Notes under the pieces: generated by a model
Databases searched by the model: none
Told to the model about the DNA's origin: nothing
What the model saw: only the letters and a program-made list of their open reading frames with translations
Source: Austropuccinia psidii
Taxonomy: Eukaryota; Basidiomycota; Pucciniomycetes; Pucciniales; Sphaerophragmiaceae
DNA: 64,000 nt
Reading direction: 5' to 3'
Assembly (NCBI GenBank): GCA_023105745.1
Contig: JALGQZ010000013.1
Coordinates: 26,646,105-26,710,104, forward strand
Shown here: piece after piece, positions 48,856 to 60,877 of the stretch
How the letters are laid out: each line of letters begins with the position of its first letter
How positions within the stretch are numbered: the first letter of the stretch is position 1
Program-made: the position numbers and the translations under genes

Positions 48856-49004
48856 TGTTTAAAGACAATCCAAGAGAGGACAATCAAGCCACTGTTGAAA
48901 GACTGCTGGGAGAAACCCATTAAAGTTCTCCAAAACCAAAATTAAACAAGAAAAGAACAGAAAATAAATTAGTTTTTCCAGGACCCACATTCAGGACTCT
49001 GAAG
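48856..49004 (+). pseudogene. Gag leader exon of the truncated copy
   Basis: 149 bases between TTTTTAG and GTGAGTAC, matching the 150-base exon at 61,446-61,595 of the complete element. The one-base loss and a stop where the other copy has GAA show decay, but both splice-site-like borders are kept. Confidence 0.65.
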
Positions 49005-49010
49005 GTGAGT

Positions 49011-50112
49011 ACTTCTTTCAAATTTCCATTGTGGAACTCTTTTTAGTGTGGGATTGGATAAGGCAGTCCTTGAGGGGGAAATCACAGGTAAACAGTTTTG
49101 AATTGCTGAAATAATCCTGTAACCAAGGGTGCTAATGGTGTTTTAGCTTCCCCTCTGAATATACCAAAAAATCTCCCTACAGAGCTCACAAATCAATATT
49201 AGGATTGTGGCTTTACAACTAGAAAAGAATTTTCACAGTCTCTATCAGACCTATTCAGTAATCAGACTAATGATAAAATAATAATACTAATTGAGATAAA
49301 ATAATTTTGAAAGATAAATTTGTAGGTGATTTTTAGGATCATAAAGTAATAATTGAGTAAAATAAATAGTAGATATAGTAGTACTGAGTGGTGATTTAAG
49401 CTGTTTCCTTTGTTAAGGGTATTTTGTTTAATGGATAATAGCTTAATATGAGAATATTTAGTATAAGCTGTAATATATAATAATATTGTTTAATATTTTA
49501 AACAGTTGTAATAGATAAATAATTTTGATAATATGTTTAAATATATTTTGTGGTAAAAATAATAGTGATAGCTAATAAGTATTTAAAAATTATAGATGAT
49601 AACACCACTATAACTCCAAAGGAAATACTGGTGCAGGTTGATAAGTATTTTACTACTTATAATAGTAATAATTAATGATAATTGGGATGATAATAGATAA
49701 TAATATATAATAATAGTAACAGTTGAAAAACTATCAATGTGTATTTTGTTTTGATTGGATAATAATAATAGTAATATAGATTTTCTTCTAGTGAGAAGAG
49801 TGTAATATGAATATTTTTTTGAATATGAGTATTTGACTAATAGATGAATTTATAATATAGGAAGACCTACTGTTAACTACAGCTATTTATAAACCACTAT
49901 TTAGTGTAATTTAATAATAAGAATAATTTCTAGATTAACCTACTAGAAAGGGATGAATAATTATTCTCCTTCTTGGTATATAATTGATTGCATTCATCTG
50001 GAGAAGAGGAGAAAATGAGAGAGAGAGGCCTCCTTTTATGTTGTAAGGAGTACCCATGGGCTCTCAATGTAAAGTTTTATTTTCTTCCCTTGAGATAATT
50101 TTGCTGGTTTAG
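49011..50112. other. AT-rich sequence, no genes seen
   Basis: Follows the truncation point. Rich in TAATAATA-type repeats between 49,250 and 49,950. I cannot assign it to any element. Confidence 0.5.
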
Positions 50113-50395
50113 GTTTTGATAAGAGTATCAGATGAATTTTCCTTTACACTGCTTTAGTCAACTTCCACAGCCTTGAAAGATTAATGCTGGTGTGTAAAAT
50201 TGAGAATAGTGTCATATGACTGAGATATTCTCACCATTTGTTTGGCCAATAATTAAGATTAAGATGTTTTTCTTGGTGGGGATTTTTGAGAAAAAATATC
50301 AGGGGACTTCTCCTTTTACACTGCTTTAATCAGCTTGTTTGGCTTTGAGGAATTAATGATAGTGAGTAAAGGATGAATATAGTGTCATGTGAATA
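50113..50395. repeat. Two diverged 110-bp direct repeats
   Basis: 50,113-50,222 and 50,283-50,395 share CCTTTACACTGCTTTA, AATTAATG.T.GTG and AATAGTGTCAT in order, 170 bases apart. Function unknown; possibly part of an unrecognised LTR. Confidence 0.55.
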
Positions 50396-51496
50396 AGCTC
50401 TTGTATAATTTTTTTGTAAGATTTATTTAGTTCCAGGTAATCATGATGTGTAATGTGGGGATATCTTCTTGAGTTTTGAATTCTTGATTACTGTAATTGC
50501 TGTGTACTTTACAATTTAGTGTATTTTCCTTGCATGAAGCTAGTTGAATTTCAATTGAGTTGAATTTAATGATATTGTGGCTGTGCAATTTACATATTTA
50601 ATTAATTTGGATTGCAAAAACATTCTTTGGATACCTGTATTGCTATTTAATTTCAGATTTCTGGTGGATTTTCCATGAATTGAGTTGCATTTGATACTGT
50701 CACATGATCCCTGTGTCACATGAACTGTATTTTGGTTACTGTAGTTCTTGGTAATATAATATTCTTGATGGATTTAGGGTGTATATAATGTTACAATGTT
50801 ACTTTTCCCATGCAACATTTGAGGTTTCTGTATGTATTAAGCCTATATTGTTGATTCTGTAAGGATTATATGTAAGTTTTCTTGTATAACTCCATAAGAT
50901 TTGATTCCTCTATTATTCATTAAAGTACAGAAATATGTTGGTTATTTTCTATTCTGAATGCTAAATTATTCCTCTCCTCCATGCTAGTGCTTTTATTACT
51001 GTGTTTTTTGTGATTTTAATGATGTCCCTTGAGTGGTGACTTCCTGAATTAGCTATTGAGATGTTGATTTTCCCAAATTTTCATTTTTAACCTACTTGAA
51101 ACTGGTCCAAAAGGTAAGGAATACCACATCCCCCTCCCCATTCAATTCTGTCCCCAGAATTCCAGTTTCAAGTAAATTATCCTGGGTTCATAAATGATAT
51201 TTTTACTTTATTTGAATCTTTTTATTTTAATAAATTTAGTTTATAGCTTTCATTTTTGGCTTGTTATATTGATTTTTAATCTCCAAATCTTCTTGTGTTT
51301 TGGACCCTGTTGTTCCTTCTTGTTTTTCTGTTTCATCCCTATTAATGTTGTCCTATATCATTAATACTGATTTAGGGTGATTCCCCCCTCCATTTTATCA
51401 AAATCATTCCAGCTACTAATAAATTCTCTTGATTAAATATTTCCACCAGTGCTGCCATAAAATAAAATAAATGAATAATAAAAAAAAGAAATTTGT
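50396..51496. other. T-rich sequence, no genes seen
   Basis: Slightly higher in G+C than the 13-19 kb desert and with short repeated words (TGTCACATGA, near 50,697-50,725), but no frame or domain is supported. Confidence 0.45.
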
Positions 51497-51735
51497 ACAG
51501 TTTAAGGTCTTATCCAGGACCTCTTCTTTAGTCCTTAGACTGTAATTAGCATAAAATAATGTTGATGAGGTAGTTTAAGGTCATACTCAGGACCTTTTCT
51601 TGAGTCTTTATTTTGAATAAGTACTATAGAAGAATGATTTAGACAGTTTAAAGTCTTATCAAGGACCACAGTTTGAATTATTGAATTTTCTTTGATAACA
51701 AATGATTTAGACAGTTATAGGTCTTATCAAGGACC
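51497..51735. repeat. Four-unit tandem repeat with AGGTC...GACCT hairpins
   Basis: Units start near 51,497, 51,571, 51,643 and 51,711 (spacing about 69-74). Each has ACAGTTTAAGGTCTTATCAAGGACC-like text; AGGTC and GACCT form a 5-bp stem, and flanking words such as ATGATTTAG are shared by the last two. No gene covers it. Confidence 0.7.
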
Positions 51736-53100
51736 TATTCCTGAGTTAATTTTGGAGTTGTGTTGAAGATATTTTCCTAATTGGATTGGGTTTGTATTTT
51801 TCTTTTGTATTGAATAGTATTGAAGCATAATATCCACCTTCTTCAAGCTTTAGTAATATTAAAACCCCTGTCATCCCTTTCATTTTAACCTTAAACTACC
51901 TTTACATTATAATGAAGTGGGTTGGTACACCCTCTCCATTAAAAAGACTTTGCCACAATTGCTACCTTTTATAATAATGATGTTTTTCTTTTTGAAAAAA
52001 AATCAGAATAAAATTATAATAAAGTAATATGTATAAGAAGATAAGGTTTCATAAAATACATGATAAATATTATTTATATAAATAAAGATATATAATAATA
52101 TAACAATTTTTTATTGAGAAAACGAATTAAGAATAAGATAAAGATAATGAATGTTCTGATAAATTAGAAAGATAATTCAAGAGATTTATATTATTTACTA
52201 TAATTGATCCAAATGAAGATTATTAATAAAAGAAATAGAGAGTGAAAATTATTTCAAGAACCAATATTCATGTATATGGAAAGTTATTATAATGAAAATC
52301 ATAATATATATATGTAAAATTATAAATAAACTGTTTTTTCTTGGAAATGGGCCAGTGCAAATACCCCAAATTTGAAGTATTTAGGTTTGTTTTCTAGCCA
52401 CAGGTGTTTCTTCTTCTTCCCACTTAATCTCATTTCTCTTTTTTTTTACTTACTTTTCATTTATTCCTATTCACAACATATTTTTTTTACTTAATTTTAA
52501 TTTATTCCTATTTGCAACATCTTTTAATTTATGTATTTCTCTATTTATTGGTTATGTTTTAGTAACTTATGATTTATTATTATAATCCCTTTGCCTCATG
52601 CATCTGATTTCTTCTATTTGATTCCACCTAGCCATTTCTGCTTTGTAGTCTGTTTCCAGGAATGCCAATCCTAAATGTTGGCCATATCTTTTGTGCTGAT
52701 ATATTATGTTTTATTCTTATCTTTACTTTCTATTGTACTAAAATCTGTTTTTGTTGTGTTTTGTTTTGTGTTTTCTTTTTAAACTCTCTATCTCTTTTGA
52801 CACTGCATTTAGCTTATTGTGTTGGGTCTTATTTACCATTATGCTTCCTATATACCCTTCTTTATGCACCGTTTGGACCATGTTTGGAATTGTGTGGTGT
52901 TTCTTTAACCATTTTGTTCTTTGTTTTATTGAGCTAAGTTATGGTGTCTTTACCCCCTTTTTTTATTTTATTTTATTTTTATCTTAAATAGGCAATAGGA
53001 AAACTATTTATCCATTTCCTAACAAAAAGAAATCATTTCCGTATCTTCCCTTTTTTTACTTTTTATTTGTTCACTATTTCTAATGTTTTTTATTTCAATT
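51736..53100. other. T-rich sequence with a 40-bp duplication
   Basis: 52,445-52,525 contains two copies of TTTTTACTTA...TTTATTCCTATTTGCAACAT. The T-rich stretch 52,640-52,990 is open in two frames, giving only hydrophobic Phe/Leu/Cys strings expected of T-rich DNA; I do not call a gene. Confidence 0.45.
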
Positions 53101-53560
53101 GAGGCAAATAGTGATGGTCCCAACATCATTAATATTTTCTTTAAGCATTATTGCTATACTATTCATTATATTCTTCCAGACAATCCTACTGCTACTACCC
53201 CCCCTAGTACTCCACCTACTGCTGTCCATAGTGTGAATGAACTCCTTCAAGAGAACCTTGTCCATTTGGCTATTTTCTTGCTGCTCCCAGATGCTACTAG
53301 TTCTTCTTCTTTTTTGCTTCCTGTTAGCTCACCCATCCCTTTTGATTCTCCGACTGCCTTAGCCTCTGTAGTCCACTCTTCTTTGGAAAAAACTTCTCCT
53401 CCATCCTATTATTCAGCTTTGGCTGTATCCACAAATACTAGTACTTCTTCAGTAAATAAAAAGCTATTCAACCAATTGTTTGAATGATTCAATACCGGGT
53501 TCCATCAATATGTTCATGACTTCCATCAATACTTTTGGGAAGCTCAAACTTCTGCAGTGC
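53101..53560 (+). pseudogene. Decayed Ser/Thr/Pro-rich coding stretch of unknown function
   Basis: An open stretch ending at TGA 53,485-53,487 reads PTATTPPSTPPTAVHSVNEL, then Ser/Leu-rich and Ser/Pro/Thr-rich segments. The same frame continues after the stop as FNTGFHQYVHDFHQYFWEAQ up to the LTR. Joining the flanks across the insertion carries the frame on for a few codons to another stop. Base composition is more mixed than nearby. It may be a host gene or element remnant broken by the retroelement; I do not recognise the family. Confidence 0.35.
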
Positions 53561-53564
53561 ACAC
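53560..53564. repeat. TSD (CACAC) of the 10.3-kb chromovirus, left copy
   Basis: CACAC precedes TGTAAGGTTTG and recurs at 63894-63898 directly after the LTR end CTCACA. The low-complexity motif makes this slightly weaker than the other TSDs. Confidence 0.82.
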
Positions 53565-55491
53565 TGTAAGGTTTGACTATGAAACAACAAGTGAAAATTA
53601 CTAATATTTCACTTATTGTACTCTGAACGTCCTTATAAATACAATAAATAAGATAAAAATAATTATAATAATAAGGAATTATTATAATTATGGCGTAAAA
53701 ATAATTATATTCTTAAATAAATACAATAATATAGTAAATAAATATATTAATATATGAAAAAGCTCTTTATTATTGTTACAAAAAAAATATTAAAGGCTTC
53801 AAAATTGTTTTTTTATTAATAAAAAACAGACAATAACCTTAATATTACTAATATTAAGGTTATTTATTAATATAAATATTATTTATATTAATTAAAGAAT
53901 TATTAATGGTAATAATAGAGAGAAATTATTAAAAATAAGAGGAGATAACCTACTTTTGACACTTAATATGATAGTTTTGGAAAACTTTATTCCTACTAAT
54001 GTAAATACAACTTATTTAAATTGTATTTACAAATAAAATAAAAGGAATTACAAATTTTCTTGATTTTACGTGGAAATGAGATTTTTAAGAGATTTATAGC
54101 AAACCAAGAGTACAATTGAAGTAATCACGTCAAAAATGATGATTATAATGAATATGAATTTTGGTCTTTGATAATACAAGAGAATTATATATAAAGAATG
54201 AAAGATTTTACCTTTTGATGTGTCTGAGTGGAATACAGAGTAAAAAGAGCTCTATTTATAGTAAATACCTCCCTTCTAGAGTCCAGTAGGCTTCTAGTAA
54301 ATGTGTACTGATAGTATCCACGGGAAATGATCAGTATTTCAAGGTTTAGTGATGATTACGTTATGATCAAACCATCTTATCTCATTATTACGCCCTTATT
54401 TAGAGTTATCACTATAACTCTAAGTTTGATGAAATCATAGGCTTGGAAGAAGCCTAAACATCGTGGATTTTATTAGTATTGATCATAATCTAATGGTATT
54501 CACCATTTCAATCACTTATATAGCTGTTAAACTTAAAATAAGATTACAGTGAGTGATCATAAATGATCAATTTTAAGCTTAATATTGAATCATTAATTAC
54601 TTTTAAGCTATAACCGCTACAGATATTCTGAGAGAGAATTCAGATATCTTGTCATGTCCTTATTAAACTTCCAAGAGCATTTCATTACATCATAAAGACT
54701 CTTTTTTGATGATTTTCCTTGTAACTCATCTTTTCTGTTGAAATTCAATATTTTAAACTTCAAAACTTGATTTCAGGTGGTTATACCTTTAATATTATAA
54801 TTGAAATTATATCACTCCTCACGCATGCGCTAGTAGAATCTTACTGTCTACTTTATTTCAAGTTTGGAAGACTTTCACAACAAAGTGTTCAACAGCTCCA
54901 GTGATTGTGTTCAATAAACCATTACAAGTTTTAACCTTGTTTATAGCTTGTAAAGTAAATCTAATATCTGTGTTCTTACAGTAATTACGTCGTAGCTTTA
55001 CCTTTGGTTTAACTCTCTATCTTGTATATTTAAAGAGACATTAGCTAAAAACCATGAATATATGCATTCACCAAAAAAGTGCATATATTCAGCTTAATTA
55101 CTTAATAAGTGACTTTAGAGAATAGCCATGTAATTGTTTTATGTGTGGTGTTTCATGGAGAATCCAATGGTAAAATATATTTCACATGTTGTTTCATTGG
55201 CTTTTGAGTTAAATAAGCTTTTGTGTCTTTTTTAGGGTATTATTACTTATTCATCAGTAGTTATTGACTTTTCAGATATTCCATAAAAATGACATATGTG
55301 TATTTTACCATGAGGAATCTAATGGTGTAATATTTTTCTTACATGTTTACCCATTAGATTCTGAGTTAATTCAGATTTTGTACCTATTTATGGTATTTTC
55401 ACTAGTTTTAGGAAAATTATTATATGTATAATTATTATAGTATTTTTCTTGTGACCTTTTTTGATATGTGGTCACATCTCAAAGGATCACA
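53565..55491 (-). repeat. 3' LTR (left copy) of the decayed chromovirus
   Basis: Starts TGTAAGGTTTGACTATG, ends TCTCAAAGGATCACA. Shares with the right copy long blocks such as CCTCCCTTCTAGAGTCCAGT and AGTGCATATATTCAGCTT. Confidence 0.93.
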
Positions 55492-55515
55492 TTCCCTACC
55501 ACCAAAAAAGATTGT
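55492..55515 (-). other. Probable polypurine tract
   Basis: On the minus strand GGTGGTAGGGAA directly precedes the 3' LTR, a purine-rich run in the right place for priming plus-strand DNA. It supports the minus-strand orientation. Confidence 0.55.
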
Positions 55516-55589
55516 ACCACAATCTGATATAGTTGATTATGGTATCATCCACTGTCCTACCTCTTCAATAGACTTTGTTAGTCTTGAAG

Positions 55590-56239
55590 CTCAATAATGC
55601 TTGATTTTTCTATTCTTTAGGCTTTTTTCATGTCTGAACCTTCTCAATAGTTTATCAGAATTTGTTATATCCTTCTCAAGGAGCCATTTATCTTCTTCCG
55701 TTGAATTTCTATACCTTACTAGGTATTCCCTTTCTTTCGTGCTTCTTGTCCTTCTTTCTTCAAGGCTTTCACAATCTTCTTTTCTTCTCCTTCTCTTAGA
55801 GGGGGTAGTTCAAGTGAGGGTTTATTTATTAGTGGAAATAGTTCCTTGTAACTTGAGATATAAGGTTTAATAAGACTTACAGGGAAAGCTGGGCGTTCAT
55901 CAATTCACTTGTGAGCTCTAGTTGCACAGCATTAGGTCCATGTAGTGCTTTTATCATAAATGGTCCTGCAAAGGAATATTTCAATTTCTTTGGGCCTTTT
56001 ATATTATTGAAATTTAGAGTTGACACTAGGACCAAGTTTCCTATTTTGAACTCAGGTGGTTTATGACTTTTATCCCATCTTTCTTTTTGCGTACTTGGAG
56101 AATTTTGCATACATCTGTTTGCATGGTGTCTTGCTTTGTCAAGCATTAACTCGAAGCTACTTTCTGTTGGGTGTATATCCACTAAGTCCTTTTTGAGGGT
56201 ATCATAAGGAAGTCTTGGATTCCAGCCTTTTTCTAGCAT
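55590..56239 (-). pseudogene. Integrase C-terminus and chromodomain (frameshifted)
   Basis: 56,239-55,877 reads MLEKGWNPRLPYDTL, then ERWDKSHKPPEFKIGNLVLV and KYSFAGPFMIKALHG (GPF/Y motif). After a shift the frame reads PAFPVSLIKPY and EGEEKKIVK; after a second shift it ends in a chromodomain-like EREYLVRYRN ... WLLEKDI ... LLRRFRHE. The chromodomain normally binds modified histone and guides integration. At least two frameshifts separate the pieces. Confidence 0.85.
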
Positions 56240-56275
56240 TGCTAGTGTCTTGCCAGTTGAAGAATGGATTGATGT

Positions 56276-57118
56276 TTAATATTTCAATTCAAGAGCTGGT
56301 ATCAATGTACACCAATCATGGGTAAAACCATCAGAATCTTTGAATTCTAGGCCAAAAGCACAGAATCTCCTGATCATGTCTTCTAATGTGTGTATCATTA
56401 TTTCTGCTAGACCATAGGATTGGGGGTGGTAAGCTGTTGAGAATGATAATTTTGTTTGAAACAGCTTATGGAGGTTCTTCCATAATGCTGAAGTGAATTT
56501 TGGGGCTCCATCACTCATGATGCTTTGAAATGATACTGTGTGGCTAATAACTTTATTCCATATCATTATGGCTGTGTCCATAGCTGTGTCATCCTTATGA
56601 AATGGTAAGAAAAATGGAGTTTTTCTGTATCTGTCAACTAATACTAGGCATACATTATAGCTTCTGTCTCCTCCTGGAGGTAAGGCTGTTACTCAATCCA
56701 TGTGAACTATTTCCCAAGGGGATTTTGGCTCCTGGATTGGGATCATCATTCCAAATTTCTTGCCTGTGGCTCTGTTTTCTTTCTGGAATCTGGCACAGGT
56801 TTGGCAGTATTCTGCAAGATCTTTCTTCCAATTTGGCCACCAAGAGCAGGTTTTTACCCTCTCTAGTGTTCTGTCTTCTGAGCAATGTCCAGCTGCAACA
56901 CTATCATGATATTCATTTAGTATAGTGTTTATCAGAGTTCTATCTTTTAAAGCCATAAAACATGTATACTTAGTTCTATGGTAGAGGATTCCATCAAGGA
57001 GGTGGAATCTTCCTTCATCATATGCTTTTTTCCATATCTCATCTATTTTTGATGAAAGTGATGGGTCTTTACAGTCTTTCATTAGAAGTTGGCATAAGAT
57101 ATGGCAGTTTTTGTCCAT
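56276..57118 (-). pseudogene. Integrase zinc-binding domain and catalytic core (broken)
   Basis: 57,118-56,693 has the HHCC-type region (EYHDSVAAGH, YCQTCARFQKENRA) and ends at WEIVHMD followed by TGA (56,695-56,693) where Trp is expected, a TGG-to-TGA transition. The core resumes at 56,581 with IMSDGAPKFTS and AYHPQSYGLAE: the second Asp and the Glu of the DDE triad are kept, but SDRD has become SDGA and QTDG has become QSYG. Inactive as it stands. Confidence 0.88.
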
Positions 57119-57196
57119 TTAATAGCTTTCTTTAACTTTTTTAAAGAATTATGTGCCTATATCTGTAACACATATGCCTTCTATATGGTGCTCTTC

Positions 57197-57650
57197 CTAT
57201 GGTACCCATGCTGGACTTTTAGGTGTATTTGCCAGAGCCAATCTGCTAAGACCATCTGCATTTTTATGAACTATAGTCATATTTACTCTATATTCTTGGA
57301 TGGAAATTTGCCATCTTAACATATATCTATTTGGAGTTTTCATGTTTAATAGAGATTTTACAGCATTGCAATCTGTAATTACATCAAACACTGTTCCATC
57401 CAAATGATAGTGTATTTTTTCTACAGCTACACTAAGAAGAGGAATTCCATTTGGCTTGCTCAATACCTTGATTCCGCTGGCTTTATTTGTCTTGAAATGA
57501 AGCAAATTGTTCCTTCAACAGGTTTGTAATTGATGATTTGTGTCTGGTGTGGTGCAGAACCTAGTCCTTCTGAACAAGCATCAATGTATAGTCTAAAGGG
57601 CAGCTTCCAATCTGGAATTATAAGAAATGGGAAATTTTTTAAGGAGTTTT
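57197..57650 (-). pseudogene. RNase H domain (broken)
   Basis: [10 protein letters not shown] (near 57,590-57,560) holds the first catalytic Asp. 57,505-57,197 reads [26 protein letters not shown], with the later catalytic Asp in TDCN, and [12 protein letters not shown]. Frame changes lie between the two parts. It would degrade RNA in RNA-DNA hybrids during reverse transcription. Confidence 0.8.
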
Positions 57651-57654
57651 TCAG

Positions 57655-58626
57655 TTATTCATATGCCTTGTCTTTTTTTTCAGTCATTTCATAGACTGTC
57701 TGTTGGTCACAGAGCTTATACAAGGACTTAGCAATTCTTGAAAAATCTCTTATATGCTGTCTGTAATAACTAGCAAATCCTAGAGATGATTTCATTTCTT
57801 TTTGGGTTTGGGGCATTGGCTTCAATAGTACTGCTGCTACTTTGTTTTTATCTATGCCCAAACTTAGTCCAGATACAACATGTCCTAGTGCTTTCAGTGC
57901 ACTGTATACAAAATGGCACCTTTTCAAGAAAATTTCCATGTTTACTTTTACTATATTTTGCAAGATTCTTTCTAGTCTTGTTAGGTGGTTATCATAAGTT
58001 TCTGAGAAAAATATAGTATCATCAATATAGATGATTAACCATCCTTCTGAAAATTATTCAGGAAATATGGTATTCATCATTCTTTGATGATGAGAAGGTG
58101 CATTTTTTATACAAAATGGCATTCTTAGATATTCAAAAATTCAACAGTGGACTATTATCCTCAGTAGTTTTTTGGCATTGTCTGTTAAGAAATTTTGATG
58201 AAAACCCTTTAGAGCATCCATGGCTGTGATGAACTTAGCCTGAGATAATTGTGTTAATGTCTCATAAATTCTGGGTATTGGATATCTTTCAGGGATAGTA
58301 TACGTTTTTAGAGCTCTAAACTCCACTACCATCCTTGATTTTCCATTATGCCAGGTTATAATGACAGGTGTAGTGACCTCTACCTGCTCATTATGTCCTA
58401 CTTTACTTAATACTCCAAGGTCCATTAATTCTTTAATGTGTACCTCTAAAGATTCTCTTCCTCTTGGTCTAGCTGGATAAGCTGGCCTTTTTAGTACAGG
58501 TGGATAAGGTTTTTCTACATTAAGGATTATGTCTACCTCATGTCCAATTATGGCACCTAGTGGTTCCTTTTCAATTTCAAAGGAATTTTTATATTTAAAT
58601 AAGAGGTCAATCAATTTTTCTTCCAA
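57655..58626 (-). pseudogene. Reverse transcriptase domain (two stops, frameshift)
   Basis: 58,626-58,141 holds RPAYPARPRGRE, VEVTTPVIITWHNGKSRMV and FITAMDALKGFHQN. A TGA at 58,143-58,141 replaces a Gly codon before the FEYLRMPF motif, and a TAA at 58,056-58,054 follows NTIFPE. The catalytic YIDD is intact at 58,018-58,029. 57,963-57,655 gives the thumb region ([31 protein letters not shown]). Confidence 0.9.
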
Positions 58627-58673
58627 TTTTTCAGTAAATTTGTGATTGAATTCCGCCTCTTTTAGCTGTCCAG

Positions 58674-59171
58674 TTATAAAAAATTCTTTTTCTGGGCTTT
58701 TTCTTCATTCTTAATAACTACAATTTGTCTTTTGTTATTGAAGAAGCCAAATTTTTGTCTTTTATTTTCCCCTAGGGTGAAATATCTATCTTTTTGGTTA
58801 GAGACATCTATGCCATAAATTGAAAAGCAGTCATTTACAAGTATAAAATGGTTCCTAGTGCAGTTGTCCATTACTACAAACTCTACTTTCAATCTGATAC
58901 ATTGTGAAGGATGAGGGAAAATGAGTGTTAAGTCAATTATTCCAAGGGGCTTCATGCTTTCACTTGCACTACTAAATTTTACTCCTTGTATTGGTATAAA
59001 TTTTTCTTCCCAATCTGGTACAACTTTTTTCAAATAACTCTTAACAACACAGGTACAATATGCTCCTGTATCTAAGCTCAATTTTGCATCTTGGTTTTCC
59101 ACCATGACAATACTTATACTTGATTTCCCAGCTGTATATCCCATTACTTTTGCTGGTTTGGTTCTATACAA
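58674..59171 (-). pseudogene. Retroviral-type aspartic protease domain
   Basis: An open stretch of 165 residues with LSLDTGAYCTCV (catalytic Asp in DTGA), IPIQGVKFSSASESMKPLG and LKVEFVVMDN. Proteases of this type cut the Gag-Pol precursor. It is one of the better preserved pieces; it joins RT through a frame break at about 58,650. Confidence 0.85.
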
Positions 59172-59199
59172 TTTGGCATCTTGTATGATTGTCAGGCTT

Positions 59200-60877
59200 G
59201 TATCAGATGATCCAACTTGTGGTAAGTTTGAATTGAAATCTAGTAATTAAGATATTAAATCAATATTATTAACTTGTGCATTAATCATATTAATTTCATC
59301 ACTTTCAGAAGTTTCTGATCCTTCAGTGTCCTTTTCAGGATCAGATTCCTCTTTTTATCATTGTGGTCCTCTGTTTCCACAATTTCATTGATTTTTACTT
59401 TTTTAAGGAAATTATTGGCTAAGTGTCCAATACCTCAACATTTGTGGCACTTTCTTTGCTCATTACTGTTGGATGTATTGGGCTTGAAAGCTTCTCTTGG
59501 TTTATTTTTCTTGATAAATAGTTTATTTGGACTTTTAATGTCCAATTTCTTCCAATTTCTGCCAATTTTTGTCCTTGTCACTATGTCTTCTAGTGCATTG
59601 ATATACTCTTCTGTGGAGAATGGTTCTATAAACCTGCTTCTCAGGTAATGTCCCAATTCTCCTCCACATTTCTTAAGTATTTTCATGTGTACCATTTTCT
59701 GTGACATTTCTGGGTACAATTAATTTAATATTTCAACTTCTTTTAAGAACAAAGTCAAAGGTTTATCCTTGTCTGGGTCAAAGAAGGAATTTTCAAATAA
59801 ATTTTTTATTTTTTACCTCCAGGCATCATTAGCCCACTTGGTGATTATTTCTTGTTTCCACCAAGACCAGGTATTTTTTGCCATTTTTTTTCCTTATTCC
59901 ATAATACCATATTTTTGCAGATTTCTCAAACAGTGAGTGTAATCTGGAAGTGATAAATTCATCTGGTATGGCATAATATTTGTGTAACATGTAAATTGTT
60001 TCAATAAATGACATATGGTAATATTCACCTTCTCCTGTTAATGTTGGCCATTCATTTAATTGTGGTGCTTCTTTCATTAAAACATGGTTATTATCTTGAT
60101 GACTCAAGTCTTTTATGGATGGATTTATCATTTCCTCTTTTGGTTTAACAGGGATTCTTATGTAAGAAAATGGGGTTGATAACTTTGGCATATTTAGGTT
60201 AGCCTCCTTAATTTTATCCATTTTTTCAGTAGTAAGCCTCATTTCACTTTGAATATCATCTTCTAGATTAATTCTTGCTTCATCACTTTCTTCCACATGG
60301 TCTAAAAGTAATTTTTGGTGTGATGAAGGTTTTTCTTCAAGATTTTCTACAGGAATACTTGATTTGTTTAGTTTTTCTGTAATATTATGAATAATCACAT
60401 CATAATTGATTGTCAAAGTTTTATCTCTGATATCTTTTATGTACTTAGAAAATTCCTGTTGTCCTTGTATTAACTTTTTAAAATTTTTTAATTAAAACTC
60501 TTAGCTTATTGTTTTCAACAATAAATTTAATATTATCAATTTCTTTTTTGTTTTGTACAGCAATTTTTTTTAAAGATGATAGGTTATTATTTATTTCTTG
60601 TAAGGATAATAAACTATTTTTAATTTCTTTGAGAGGTAAAATACTATTTTTTATTTTTGTTAAAGTATTTACAACATCTGGAGACAAGGTTATTTCTTTG
60701 GGAAATGAGGTTGTCTCATTCTTTACTCCTCCTTGTCCTTGAATTCCATCAAGGTTCTGGCCATGTTGAAAACATTTTCCATGGCATCTTTGTGGATTTT
60801 TGGAATCCTGTAGCTTGGGGAATATAGTTTTCTCCAGTTTTTTTTCTTGTTCTTCTTCCCTTCTTGGGGAAGTGGGT
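59200..60877 (-). pseudogene. Gag capsid region and broken zinc knuckle
   Basis: 60,687-60,478 is a coiled-coil-like region of repeated LKEIKNSLLSLQEINNNLSS. 60,416-59,829 reads HNITEKLNKSS ... NEWPTLTGEGEYYHMSFIET ... RLHSLFEKSAKIWYYGIR, the capsid-like core. 59,719-59,435 reads MVHMKILKKCGGEL ... EEYINALEDIVTRT ... NEQRKCHKC and hits TGA (59,437-59,435) where Gly is expected; the frame then shows GIGHLANN with Phe in place of the last Cys of the CCHC knuckle. Several frame breaks lie between pieces. Confidence 0.82.

Larger units (their letters stand above)
46591..49010 (+). mobile_element. Truncated older copy of the 53.6-63.9 kb element (LTR plus leader exon)
   Basis: In plus orientation this repeats the right end of the element at 53,565-63,893 read on its minus strand: LTR start TGTGAGCCTTTGAGATATG, mid-LTR block GGCTTCTAGAAGCCT-like text with CTCTAGAAGGGGG near 47,640-47,670, LTR end near CCTTAA, leader GATATTTACTT...AAAGACCTTTAAAAA...TTGGGTTTATCCAATAATA, then the first recognisable gag exon. 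Homology stops soon after the exon donor at 49,005, so the remainder and the 3' LTR are absent. Confidence 0.85.

Noticed and set aside
52640..52990. Hydrophobic membrane protein of about 90 codons
   Set aside because: Phe/Leu/Cys-rich strings arise from T-rich DNA in more than one frame; no start context, intron or homologue recognised.
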